NCBI GenBank assembly: GCA_029718625.1
Contig: CM056379.1
Coordinates: 54,643,579 to 54,707,578, forward strand
Direction of reading: 5' to 3'
Length of the DNA: 64,000 bases
Origin: Synaphobranchus kaupii
Taxonomy: Eukaryota > Chordata > Actinopteri > Anguilliformes > Synaphobranchidae
Positions 1 through 13,400 of this stretch are shown here, piece after piece (the stretch's first letter is position 1; each line of letters begins with the position of its first letter). Position numbers and translations under genes: made by a program. Below the pieces are notes generated by a model, which saw only the letters and a program-made list of their open reading frames with translations, was not told the origin of the DNA and searched no databases.

Positions 1-1209
1 GTGTTTTAATGGAGTACTTTTGTCTGTGCTCGTGTGATACCCGGAAGTAGCCTATGTGTAAACACGGGGACTCGTGACAACTGACAGGAGGTCCAGAGAT
101 GACATTGGAGGCAATTTAAAACGGGTTTTGTTTTATGGAGAACTTGTGTCTTTCTCAGGTGGAGAACTTGGTTGCTGTTCTCAATTCGAGGAGGTCGGTT
201 AGTGGTTCCGACGCTTCTCAGTTCAACGTACAGTTCAAAGTATTTTGTCTCACCATCTAATACTCCCGATCTCGTTGTTTTTTGTGATAGTAGCTACATT
301 GCTAAAAGAACATGTGTTCAAGACTCGTTGCTATGGTGGAGCCATTAATATGCCTATAGCCACCTTGCAGTGGAAGCAGCCAGACATGCTTTGATTCTGA
401 AATAGTTTCCCTACATTTGGCAGTCAGTAATTAAACGGAAACTGGTATTGTTTAATGGAACTCGCTGCCTTCTGTAGCTAGGCCTACATTGGTCTTGCGG
501 GAGGAAGCTTCTACCTTTTTTATCATGTCTCCTTTTTAATAGAAAGGAATAGACTAGTGAAGCATAGCGAGCCTGCGGAAGACTTTCCTCTGCCCTTGTG
601 CACCATTTGCTTTCCAGGTGAGACCTAAATTGTTTTTTAAGAAACTAAAGCTTAGGTTAGCTAGCGCAGTTGCTTCCTCCAGTTTGTTTTAGGCTACTGC
701 TGCTGCTGAGCTCCTGAAATTTAATGGAATCTATTTTGTTTTTTCTTTGACTCTGACTATTTGTAGCAGACTTAATTGAGTAGGCACACTTTTATTGTTA
801 GACCATTTTCAGCCGCTCGGTTTTTGTAACGTGGGTGGGTTTCGGGTTGTAACACTTGTGTTCACAGTGAAATTAAACATTGATCTTGAAACATTGATCT
901 TGACATACTTAGCTATACATATGTTTATAGTTTATATATATGAAGCTGTTTACTCCTGTTCAAAGATGTCACAATAAGTAGTACTGTAAACTAATTTCAA
1001 CCCCTTCATATCTATTTGTCTGAGAAGATCAATGGAATCTGCAACTTTATGGATGCACACAAGTTTTTCTTGGATTAGTACTTTCCCACAATTCTCATCA
1101 ATTGATACAAGATGGAAGAATTACGTCCCTGAGCTGGTTTGTGCTGAAATGAGCCAGTGGCATGAACAAATCAATCCCACACTGTCCAGAATGTGGACCT
1201 CAAACTCAC
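1..1209. other. lrp2 intron 16 (partial), no exon recognised
   Basis: I found no lrp2 propeller blade, EGF or LDLa pattern on the minus strand here, so the next exon lies outside the window. The sequence is low in GC with scattered short open frames and no convincing domain. It may hold diverged repeat DNA that I could not classify. Confidence 0.5.
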
Positions 1210-1419
1210 TTGTGCCATTGACGGCCGCCTTGTAAATGAGTGCCCTGCTCCTGTCGTTGTAGAAAACTGCCTCCTCATTCCCATCATACTCCACAGCACT
1301 GGAGGAGAAGGTGGGCCCCAGGCCACTGAGGGGGAGAGTCACATCCTCCTGCATGGACTGGTTCAATGGAATGCCCCGCACCGCTGTCTGTGTTGCCACC
1401 AACAGGAAGTCTGTCAGCT
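1210..1419 (-). CDS. lrp2: lrp2 exon 16: start of beta-propeller 2
   Basis: Seventy codons, phase 1-1, including [19 protein letters not shown], which aligns with the opening of the second LRP2 propeller. The expected Y/F-S-D motif is FYND here, a mild divergence. It is the last lrp2 exon found in the window. Confidence 0.93.
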
Positions 1420-4400
1420 CTGAAGTCAAGAGGAAAAGAGGAGAGCTCAAAAAAGATGGACATATGTAGAGACTAAAGATGACACCCATTTGCTGCAGGT
1501 CACCAACGGGAGACAGAAGCTCAGAAAAGAATGCAAGAAACTGGCAATTAAGCTAATGCTGCTGAGAAGAAGAATTCCAAAATCGTAGCTTTCTAGATAC
1601 AGTATGCAGACAGCTGTGGCCCTCTATCGCCCTGGCCTCTTCCCAAGTGTACCCCATTACTCACTGAAGCAGGTGTGACGGTCAGACTGCAGGTCGTAGC
1701 CCAGGCGGCACTTGCAGCGGAAGCCCAGCCCATCGTTATCGCTGCGGTGGCTCAGCACGCAGATGTGATGGCAGCCCCCGTTGTGTCGGCCGCACGGATT
1801 CTTCACTATGAGGAGAAAGGGAGGGAGAGAAACACGGAGTGGTAAGAGCAATGCTGCGAGTAAATCTACAGAAGACAGCTTCCCTTCTCACCAAATAGAA
1901 TCAAATAACATTTAACTGGAGGTTAACAGGTTGTATATACCCTGAAAATAAGGAAGCTATAACACGGGTGTGAATTGTATATCTGACAAAATTTTATTCT
2001 ATGGGTTCTGCATTGGACAACCTCTTCTTCATCACTGGGTTTTATTGTTCAGGCTTTTCTCACCAACAGGTTGTAGGACGCCATGTGACACCACAATGTG
2101 ACCCGGGAGGCTTGTGGTGCGGTACAAGAGTCTGGGGTTGCTCCCATTGAACCTGTTGGCCTGCACGACACCCATCTTAGTCCAGTCCGTAAAGAAGACA
2201 TGATTCTCGAAAACGGACAGGCCGTACGGGTGTGGAACCTGAGTACCGCCGTTCAGCACTGTTTTCCTGAAAGATGAGATCCGCTGTCATTTTACTGACA
2301 ACAACACTGTTGCTGTACCACAGAATGCAGCCTGCTTTAAAAGTGACCCTTGACCATGTAGAAATTAGCCAATGCAAAACATGTTCAGGCTACAAAAAGT
2401 GTCCTAAAAACAGTTAAACCTATGGCAGGGGTATTGCTATTAAGACAAGATTAGGACTGCTATTATTTACAGGCATGTTTCTCCCCACAATACCTCTCCA
2501 GGCCATTGTAAGTGACCGTCTCCACCACATCAAAGTGGCTGTCTGCCCAGTACACTCTCTGGGTGACAATGTCCAGGGTGATGCCAGAGGGAGCACCCAG
2601 CCTGGTCTTGACCAAGTCCATCCGGTTGCTGCCATCCATGAAGGCCCTCTCCAGCTTGACCCCTTCGCCATTGTAGCCCTTGTCAGTGAAGAACATGTAC
2701 CTGGGATGCACGGAGGGCAGAACATCATCTAACATTCTCTTCATTCTACTGGGTCTGACGGCAGAAAATGAACTATATGAAGATTCACTTTACAAACAGG
2801 AGCCCTAATGTCAATACATTCATAATCTATCACATCCTGGCTCCAGAACATAAGAGTTCCCTCAAAGATGAACAATTATCATTCAGCTTTAAAACTAATT
2901 GGGTTTTAGAATCCATCTGTGTCCACTTGGAACTAGAATGCCTCCATATGTGGAAATTTATGTCTGGAAACATATTTGGTTAAACTTTAACACAACCACA
3001 CATCAATGTGCCATCTGTTGATGTTCAGCAGAGCAGATTGATAAATCCAACCAAAAATCAAAAAGTAGTATCCATGGGTCGGTACCAAGCTGTTCTTTAA
3101 AGTTCAAGATTAACCAAAAAACATCAGTCGCATGTTTACAGATACTGCCTTTAAATGTAACATCATCTAAAATGTGTTTTTTAAATTGCTTTCCATTGAC
3201 TTCTGGAACCATTTTTGTAAATAAAAACTAAAAGAAAACAAGTCAGTATGATAACATGATAAATGTTGAAAACTTTTCATACAGAATATCACAAACACAT
3301 CAACAAAAAAGTGTTAATGCCAAAACGTCAACACATTTGAAAATGAGGTCAAAGAAATAAAATGATTTACAAATAACCTTTTCCTAAAACATTTAAATAT
3401 TAACATTTAAAGATATTAATCTTACACATGACTCACATTTTTATGAGTGGGATGTTATGTAAGTTATATAGAGAGAACTGTAAAGATGAAACTTCTGATG
3501 AGGCTCTGACTTTAAACTCATGTCGCTCACCCGACTGTGGAATCCAGTGCCAGTCCATGGGGGGTCATGAGGTTCTCTCCAATCAGGGTGACTCGGTCCT
3601 CCCCACTGAAGTCACACAGGTCAATTCGATCCACTGAACTCTCAACCACATACAGCTTGAAATTGATCCAGTCCACGGCGATGTTTTCAGGACTGTTCAC
3701 TGCCACTGATAGCACCTCCTTCAGGTCCCCCCCATCATAATTGACTGAGTAGACCTGGGGTGACACAAGGGATCACCATGAGGATGTCTCACACAAGGAG
3801 AGGCTGGCTAAAGTTAAGGCGACTGAAGCCAGTGGATGGCATCTAAAGGCAACAGAAGCAGCTCTGCACACCTTCTTATTGACAACGTCGGTCCAGAATG
3901 CCCGCTGGCTGTGCCAATGGAATGCCACACCCATGGCCCGCCCCTTGTTCTGTGATTGGGCCAGGACCCTAACAAGTCGCCCATGCACATCCGCCATCAT
4001 CACGTCCTGGCCATTGGAGAAGATCAGCTGGGGTAGGCCACCTGGCAGGGCAAAACAGGTTATCAATCAGGCTTCTACAAATCATACCATTCAAAACAGT
4101 TTTGCCCTTAATTAAAGACTGTAAACAAATGATCTGCGGGTTAGTGGATGCAGGACAGTGATGATGTCATGAAACACTCCTGCAATGTGGTGTGAGGGGC
4201 AGCTTTACTTCCTCTACCTGACACATTGGCCCGGCACATGTGCCCCTGTTCCAGGAAGTACCCATTGGCACAGCTGCAGTGATGTGTCCCAGGGCGATCC
4301 TCACAGAAATGGTCACAGACACCCCAGATGTTGCAGTCATCATAGTCTGGAAAACGCATACAGGGCATCAATCATCATCCTGTACAATTCCGACTGGCTT

Positions 4401-7400
4401 TTTTAAGGATCATTTTTGATTGTTCAGCTGACCATGTGCTTGATATAGTGAATGATTCTATATTATCAGGCACCTTTCCACACAATTTAAAAACAGCTGT
4501 AGTTAAACCTCTTCTTACAAAAAATAACCTGGACTGCTCAGTCATCAGTAAATACCGGCCCATCTCTAATTTGCATTTCCTGAACAAAATTCTACAAACC
4601 CCAATTCCAAAAAAGTTACAATACTGTATGTAAAATGCACATAAAAGCAGAAAGCAGTGATTTGTAAATTCTATTTTACATATATTTAATTGAAAACAGT
4701 ACAAAGAAAAGATATTTAATGTTTTACCTTATTAACTTTATTGATTTTTGTAAATATACGCTAATTCCGAATTTGATGCCCAAAAAAGTTGGGACAGGGG
4801 CAAAAAAAAAAAAAAGCCTGGGAAGTTCAAAGAACACCTGTTTGGAACATTCCACAGGTAAACAGGTGATGCAATCATGACTGGGTATAAAAGGATATCA
4901 AAAGACTCTTATAATAGTAATTATATACTCTAATGATATCTTATTTTTAGGTACTCTTACAAACAATGCTATAACCTCTCTGCATTTGAATGAATCTCTG
5001 TGTGGGGTGGGACTAGATTAAGCTGTAAATTATATGGGAATCAATTAATTACTGGGCAACATGAAATTTGTTCTGCTTTTAATAGGCATTTTAATGATGC
5101 TGGCCATCTTTTCGATAAAGGAATTGGTGTTCTACAGAGTACTATAGCTAACAAAGGGCCTCCTCCCATAGATGATTTATCCCATTCATTCATTTGTGAT
5201 TCAGTGGATTCCTCTCAAAATGCTACGGACGCTCCACATCTCACCCCGAACCCCTTTGCTCTATCTGAGGTTTACGATGCACTCCTTTCCATTGATACTA
5301 GGAAATCAACTGCTGAGGATAGCATAGATCCTGTCTTTCGTAAACTTACTGCCCCTTTGATTGCTGGATATATTGCACATATTTCTATTTATCTTTGGCT
5401 TCTGGTACACTGCCAAAAGTCTGGAAAACAACTCATGTTTTACCTCTATAAAGATGGGGACAAAGGTGATTGTAACAACTATGGCCCTATCTCCAAATTG
5501 TCCTGTCTGGCTAAAATCCCAGAATCACTTAAGAAATTTCTCTCTAGGAACCTAGTGCTAAGTTCTTATCAATCAGGTTTCAGGGCAATGCATAGCACTA
5601 TCACTGCTATCATTAATGACATTGTGTCTGCCCAAGATAGGGGGCGACATTGTGCTGCTCTATTTGTTGACCTTTCTAAGGCCTTCGATACTGTTGACCA
5701 CTCCCTATTATTAGATTATCGCTTGTTGGTTTTGATTCTGCCGCCTGCAAATGGTTTCAGGATTATCTTTCTGACAGATATTAGTGTGTAAAGGATGGTG
5801 ATGTACAGTCTGAATATTTACATGTAATTAAAGGTGTCCCTCAAGGGTCAAGACTGGGTCCAGTTCTGTTTTCAATTTATATAAACGATATTGTTAATTT
5901 AAATAATTACATTGTTCATCTGTATGCAGATGATACTCTTCTTTATTGTTTTTCTAACTCCATTCAGCAGGCTGCTGAAATTCAGCAGCAAGCTTTTGTC
6001 GCTCTACAAGAGGCCCTTATAAGTCTAAAACTTGTACTGAATGCCGGTAAAACTAATTATATGCAGTTTTTTAGAGCAAAAAAACGAACTATGGCAATAT
6101 CCAGATCTGCACATTAAATGGTACGCCTATTGAAAGAGTCCCTCACTATAAATATCTGGGCATTTATATTGATGATAATTTCACCTTTAAAGTCCATATT
6201 GATCTTCTTTTTAAAAAGTTGCAGATTGGCTTCTTGTACAGAAACAAAAGCCTGCTTTCCTATGTGTGTTAGAAAGAGGGTTGTGGAATCCATTTTCCTC
6301 CCTGTCCTGGACTATGGTGATGTAATTTATAGACATGCAGCTGCTACCACTCTCAAACCCCTGGATGCCATTTACCATTCAGCTCTGAGATTTATATCTG
6401 GTGATAGTTATGATACACATCACTGCACCTTGTATAGCAAAGTTCAGTGTCCCTCTCTTTATGTGAGACGTGATCTGCACTTTTATATTTTTATCTACAA
6501 AGCCATTCTTTTAAAACTTCCAATATACCTCTCAGGACTTCTTGAATGGAAAGTTAGTAGTCATTTTACCCGCTCACAGGGCTGGCTAGTTCTCCACGTT
6601 CCTCAGGCTGCCACAGTTCATGGTCAAACTGCTTTTAAATGTTGTGCGCAGAGGATCTGGAACAACCTGCAACTTTTTAAAACTAGACTCTCTTTTTAGT
6701 TTGGATCATTTTAAAAATCTCTTATTTTATCTCTTGTTGAGTTTGAATGCTTTTAGTTGGGACAATCTAATTCTCCTATCTCTTGTTGATGTTGAATGTA
6801 ATTGCTTTAACTGACATTGTCTATTTTTTTATTTTTTTTATTGTATTTTCTATTTAATATAAAAAGATTTAAAATTTTATATTTAATCTTCACTTTCTTT
6901 TTTTAACAATTGTTTTTTAATTGTACCTTGGCACCATTGAAAATGTGTTCTCCGAGAATTTGAATAGTATGTAAACCATTGTTGGCTAAATGGCTGTAAG
7001 TCATCAAGGGTCTGCGGTATGAAACGAGCCTCAAACCATCACTCTGCTGCCAGATATGCAGTAGATATGGATGGATCATTTTAAGGGTTGTTTCTCCTGA
7101 CTTATTTTTCCATTGAGTTCAATAGGAAAATGAGTCAGGAGACATAGGACTGCCAAATAAGTTGATTGATAGATTACAACTTGCTGCAAAATGCTGCTGC
7201 CAGAATCTTAACAAAAACAATGAAATCCGAAAATATCACTCCTGTTCTGGCCTAGTTGTACTTTTACAGGTTTACAAAGCTCTTAATGGTTTAGCACATT
7301 ATACATTTCTGATTTCTGTCAGCATATGTTCCAAGCCGAGCACTGAGATCATCAGCTGCTGTTTTACAAAAGAAATCTGGTGAAACAATGTTTTGTTTTT

Positions 7401-10400
7401 ACCAATTGCTATCCCTCAGGCAACTACTGTACAGTTTCAGGCAACCGCTCAAGACTCATTTTTGAAATCCTCCCTTTAACTAGCCTTTCTTATTTTATTT
7501 TTTTATGTCTTTTACTTTTTGGTTTTACTGTTATACTGATATATGCTTCACATTTTTAACTTTTATTTATACTTCGTTTTTATATGTTTTAATTTGTCAT
7601 TCTATGCTACTATGTTTTATCATGTTTTTTATTTTATTATGTTTGCACTTTGAGCTGCATTTTAAAGTATGAAAGCTATTATTGTTATTATTATTAAAAT
7701 TAATACATTTTCACAATGCTGATCATGTTCACACGATGATGTGTTGAATGAAAGCCCTTTGAACCTTAATATTCTTTAAACTTCGATCTGTTATGATTGC
7801 ATGCCAGACTTTATTGCGCTTTGCTCCTTTTTCATCCTTAAGAGGGACTCACCGACACAGGTGCGGCTGTCATTAGCCACAATGAAGCCTTCAGGACAGT
7901 AACAGGCTCCACCCCCTGGGGTGGGGTGACAACGGTACTCACAGCTCAGTGCAGAACACTGCTCCAGACCTGAAGGAATGCCCAAGAAGAGCTCATACCA
8001 CACAGTACAATACTGAGCCCACTGAGATTGTGATGAAGGAATAAGCCTGGAGCTTATGGATATTCACATACTGCAAACAAACTGCTAACAAGGCTAATGT
8101 TTCAACAACATCCATATTCATCAGAGTCTGTTCACTCCCACTGAATTCTACCATGACCGCTTTGGTGAAGCCAGAATTTCATAGGCAATCAGATACATTT
8201 ATTTGCAAAGCTGACTGACCAGGCAGCTAATGTCCGATATAGGGTTTTCATGGGATTATGTACATTTCCTGTACATCATTTAGATAATGTAAATCTGCAT
8301 TTGCTACTCAAGGGTTCACAGGAAACTCTGGGGGAGGGACATACAGTACACTCAGAAAAAGACACTGTTGACTAAATCTATAAAAATGCTACTGGGAAAG
8401 ATAATTAAGAAGATTTACAACCTATAAAAGATAATAATGAACGCACGTTATGAGTCACTCGTAAGGTGAAAGAAATAAAACGATAAAGTGTACAGCCATA
8501 TCCCTTGGTCTGAGACATACACTGTAATAAAACACCACACCCATGAGACTGCATTCTTGTAAGACAGCAGTCTGAAACTTTGAGTATACATAATGTATTT
8601 TCGGTGCACTTAATGTAATATGTTCTCAGTACATTTCTGTAATAAAAAAATCACACACACACACACTCATATACAAACACCCCACGTACAAAAAGGGCCA
8701 ATGTTTATCTGACAAGTAAAGATATACTGTAGCTGACATTTTGGTGGTGGGGGGATGATGGCTCCCAGTGAGTCACCAAATGATTAATAGCAGATATAAG
8801 TAAAAATAATGGACTGTGTTACCACAATGAATAATAATGCACTGCAACAATGTACCGCACATTTCACTAAAAATGTAGTATTATTGTAACTGACATTGAA
8901 AGGTTCTGATAACTGTATTAGTGTGTATTACTGCTGAAAATGTATAGACTCACTGCAGGTCAGCTGGGCAGTTGCATTGGTCTCATCAGCTCCATTGGGA
9001 CAGTCTTCCTGACCATCGCACACTTTGCTGACAGGCACACAGAGAGGAGCACCTGGGCACGCCCACTCTCCTGGGTAACAGTCTCGCGAGTTGCTGTCTG
9101 AAAATTCATATGTGCATATATACACTCACATATGACTAAGATAATACCTTTCAATCTAACACTATTTTGTGCGCAAGGTTTTAAAATGGTTTATAGAGAA
9201 ATAGTGGCACACGGACAGTTCTGAGCAAATAATTTAAATGCTTTTCTTTTCATAAACATGGACAAAAATATATATTTGTTTTCCCTAGAGGGAGTTTATA
9301 TGGTATTTCAAAGATAATTCTCAATGTACCAGATATGTATTATTACACGGTGTCTCTTTGATAATACAGGACTTTGTCACTTCGTTTTAATTGGATACTA
9401 GTCACAAGAGTGAGCATAGGTCATTTACCAAGTAGCACATGACTTTGACTTGAAGAACTGAAGCAGCAGGGGCACTGCATAAACAAGGGGAGCTTTCAGA
9501 AGATTTCAATAAAATGCTCCACAAGGTAACTATTTTTGGAAGATATTGTATCATTTTAGATTTTAAGCCTCAGGGCATGTGGAGCATGTGGAAGACTCCC
9601 CGAACATTTGAGAGGCTTGGGCTGAATCCCAAACTGAGCCCTCGTGGACTTGTAGACTTTAATGGCGTATTTCCGGGGGCAGGTAAGTCTGCATTGATGC
9701 GGACTTGCAAAAAGTGCGGGTAAAGTCCGCATAAGAGCATTTGCCACAAATGCTGGTTTCACAGTGGGACAGCCCTCATGGATTTGACGAGAACGCACAT
9801 TTGAGTCCACGAGTCTGCAAGTCCAGAGAATGGGATTTGGCCTTGGACTATCTGTAAATGTCTTGTTAGCTATAGGGTGTAAAATGCCGAATGAGCTGCA
9901 GTTTTCCAAAAATTTAAACAAAATATCACTTTTTATCCCATATTTAACTAAAAAATGATATTTGCTCTTATATTTATGCAGTGTTAAAAGAGTGGACTAA
10001 GTAGTATACTGTGTAAGCTATTCTAAAATAATAGATTTATGGAAAAATAAAAGTTTTAGCAAACATTTTTATTATTTAGTGATTTTGAACATTTTGTAAT
10101 TTTTTAAACACAATTCATACATTTAGTAAAAGTGTCTTTTTCTTAAAGTTTCATAGATTTTGTTTCTTTCTTTTTTTTTCATTTCTTACATTCAATAAAT
10201 GTTTCACACATATTGCTGAATGAATCAAATATTCCCCAGTGCCCAGTTGCCTGTATCTGTGTCTCACCACATCCACTCTCATCACTGTAATCCCCACAGT
10301 CATTGAATTCATCACAGACCCAATCCTGAGGGATGCACCGGCCACTGGTGCAAGTGAACTGATTCCCACTGCAGCTCTGGTATTCTGGAGATCACAGAGA

Positions 10401-13400
10401 ACATAATCAGCATAATGCAGAGAGCATAATTAGTGTCATTCAGGTCAATTAGTAATCTTCAGCTATGCTCCTTCTCTCATGCAAAATAATATAATTTCTT
10501 TTTTATATTAAAACCTTTTTAAACACGTGACTGTTGAGTTTACATTATTAATGTATAGCCTATAATTGTTCAAAAGAAGCTAATCAAAAACATTATTTGA
10601 AATTCTCATTTTCCGTGTATTTTTTCCAGGAAAACTAGTAATGATAATATATACTGGACTGAATTTAGAATTTCCTGCTTTCTGGAATTTCGAATTAGTC
10701 CAGTTTGCATAAATATAGCAGCAACTAATTGCAAAATAATTCTGCAATGAACTGAAGTGGATGTGTCTGAAGCATAAGTGGCCTCTTTTGACTCACCACA
10801 GCCCTCCTCGTCACTGTTGTCTCCACACTCATCCCAGTGGTTGCAGACAAAGGACATTGTGATGCAGTAGCCATTCGTGCACTGGAACTGGTGCAGGGGA
10901 CAGTGCTTTGTGGCTAAGAGAAACCAAGAGGATCATGGGAAATGCTATGTTTTTCAGCTTTTTTGAGATTTTGGTGTGACGTTGCCATGGTACAATTAAA
11001 TAGCACTCATATATGTGGTATCAATGACTTCTCTCTATTAGCAAAACTGTTCACCAAATGTGAATTGTGAAATCCCAACACCTGGGTATATCCTGGTGAG
11101 GAAGAATAAACCTTTAGGGGACATATTCTGCTTGCGCGCCAGTGGATGAGAGTACAATTTTCGGCCATAGTACAGGCCTGCTGGTTTGTTCGGCCTGAAT
11201 CATGCACTTACTGCAGTTGTTCTCATCTGACCCGTCTCTGCAGTCCAGGTGCCCATTGCATTGCTGGGAGTTGTTGTAGCATGCTCCATTGGCACAGGTC
11301 TTCTCAGAGCAGCTGGGGTAGTCTGGAATACATCACACTGAACTATTTACTTACTGATAATATCTGACTCCCATGAACTTCCTTATTGCCCAGTCAATGA
11401 TTGTGTTTCCTATGTTGTTTCTGTTGCATACGCTTGAACCATCTTGTAATCACCTCAGACATGAAGTCAATTAGCATCAAAAATAAAAGGCCAAAACTTT
11501 ACGAGAGGAAAGTTCAGCGCGATCTCCATATCATCTATTTATCGTGTTTGCTGTATTTTATTTCAGATCCTGACAAGTAAAACACAAGCATTTCCTTGTA
11601 CCTGAGGGCAATTGAACTGCATAACATGGGGGAAATGGCTACTGCACAATTCTCACTCTAAAAACATGAAGTATTTTAGCATACCGTTATGAACAGTAGG
11701 AGCTTTTGCAAAGTTTACAATATAATAGCCCCTATTGAAATTCCACTACTTCTGCAACTGCTGTGCTTTAATAGGCATACATAAGAGTGGCCATTTTTCA
11801 TTTTAATAGGAGTGAAAAGCTGTCGTAAATCTTGCTCAATGTCACTGCAACTAGCTACATCAGCAAACTTCAAAAGACAAATAAACGACTGAATGACAAA
11901 CGTTGCGTGACAAATGCTGAGGGACAAAACCAATAATGAAAAGAATCATTTTACACATTTAGACCTATCATAATGAATAGAGAGCAGACCAGATGAGGAT
12001 GAAGCTTTCTGAGCAAGGAGGAATGAGGCTTACTGCAGTTGCTCTCGTCTGAATTGTCCGCACAGTCCTGCACTCGGTCACATCTGTACTTCTTAGGGAC
12101 ACACTGGCCCTCCAGGCATGTGAACTGGTCCGGGTTACAAGTACGGCCACCTGGAGAACGTGTAAAGGGACAGAATCAGAGCTCTCCAGGACCGACTGAT
12201 TCTGCGGGTCATTAATGAATCATGTTAAATCTGTGTGGGTCCTGTGGCACAGCGTAATAGCACAGGAAACAGAAGAGAGAATGCTAGTCTCTGGAGTGGC
12301 TTTCACCTCGTGCTACCCGCCATGTGGGTCACAAGAGTCAAGCAATGATGGCACTATTTTGCATGTACCATTCTCATGCCGTTCCCTTTCCACTATAGTG
12401 AACTCCGTCTCCACTATCAGTGATGCATGCTCTTGCCACTTAACTCATAATAAGCATTGCATCCGGAGCCCAAATGGAGCCCATTTTCCACTAAGTGCAC
12501 CTGGAAGCAGTGCAGTCTCTCGTCATAAAAGATGACATTAAACCATCTTGTGGCGCACTGGATACAATCTGGCCACAAGGGCTGGCTATTTCTTATCACT
12601 GTCTGAATCTGGGCAGTTTTATAGTCTCGGGGAGAGGAGACCTGAAAGGCAGAGGCAGGCCACTGATAGATAAAGTGAGCTGAGTCACGATAATGGTAGT
12701 GTCTCCAGCTCCAGAGAGCCGTGAATTACGTACCGCAGGTCCGGTCTTCGTCTGAACCATCCGTGCAGTCGTCCTCTCCATCACACACGAATAGGCTGGA
12801 GATGCACTCGCCTCCGGTCACACACTGGAACTCCCCTGCCCCGCAGGTAGGGGGCGCTGAAAAGCACAGGGCACAATAAGCATAACAGCATTAAAGCTGC
12901 AACACATTATTGCACTAGCACTGCACTAATTCATATGGATTGTTTAACATACTGTACGTAGAAAAAAAGCGGGAAGCATATGTCTCTACATGTGTGTGCT
13001 GCTGGGAAACTCACGGCAATTGAGCTCGTCAGAGTCATCGCTGCAGTCCTTGGTGCCATCACACTTCCAGCTCTGGTTGATGCACTGGCCGTTGGAGCAC
13101 TGAAACTGACCACTGTTGCATTGGCCTGGATAGTAAGAGTCAGAATGAATAATGTCCTGTAGTTCACCCCACTCACTGAATGAACTGAATTTGTGAGCTC
13201 ATTATAATTGTATGGAATAGTCACAAAAAAGTAATCATTGTGCGTCCTTTATAGTTTGAGGGTAGCTCCTGTCATTGTACCCATGTGTACAATGCTCCCG
13301 GTGGACATTTTGAATTAATAATATTCCACTCAAAATAAACACAATACAAACCCCAATTCCAAAAAAGTTGGGACAGTATGTGAAATGCAAATAAAAGCAG

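Noticed and set aside
121..300. Possible exon (frame beginning VENLVAVLNSRRSVSGSD)
   Set aside because: It follows an AG and precedes a GTACAG, but there is no family match and the strand is opposite to lrp2. Too weak to call.
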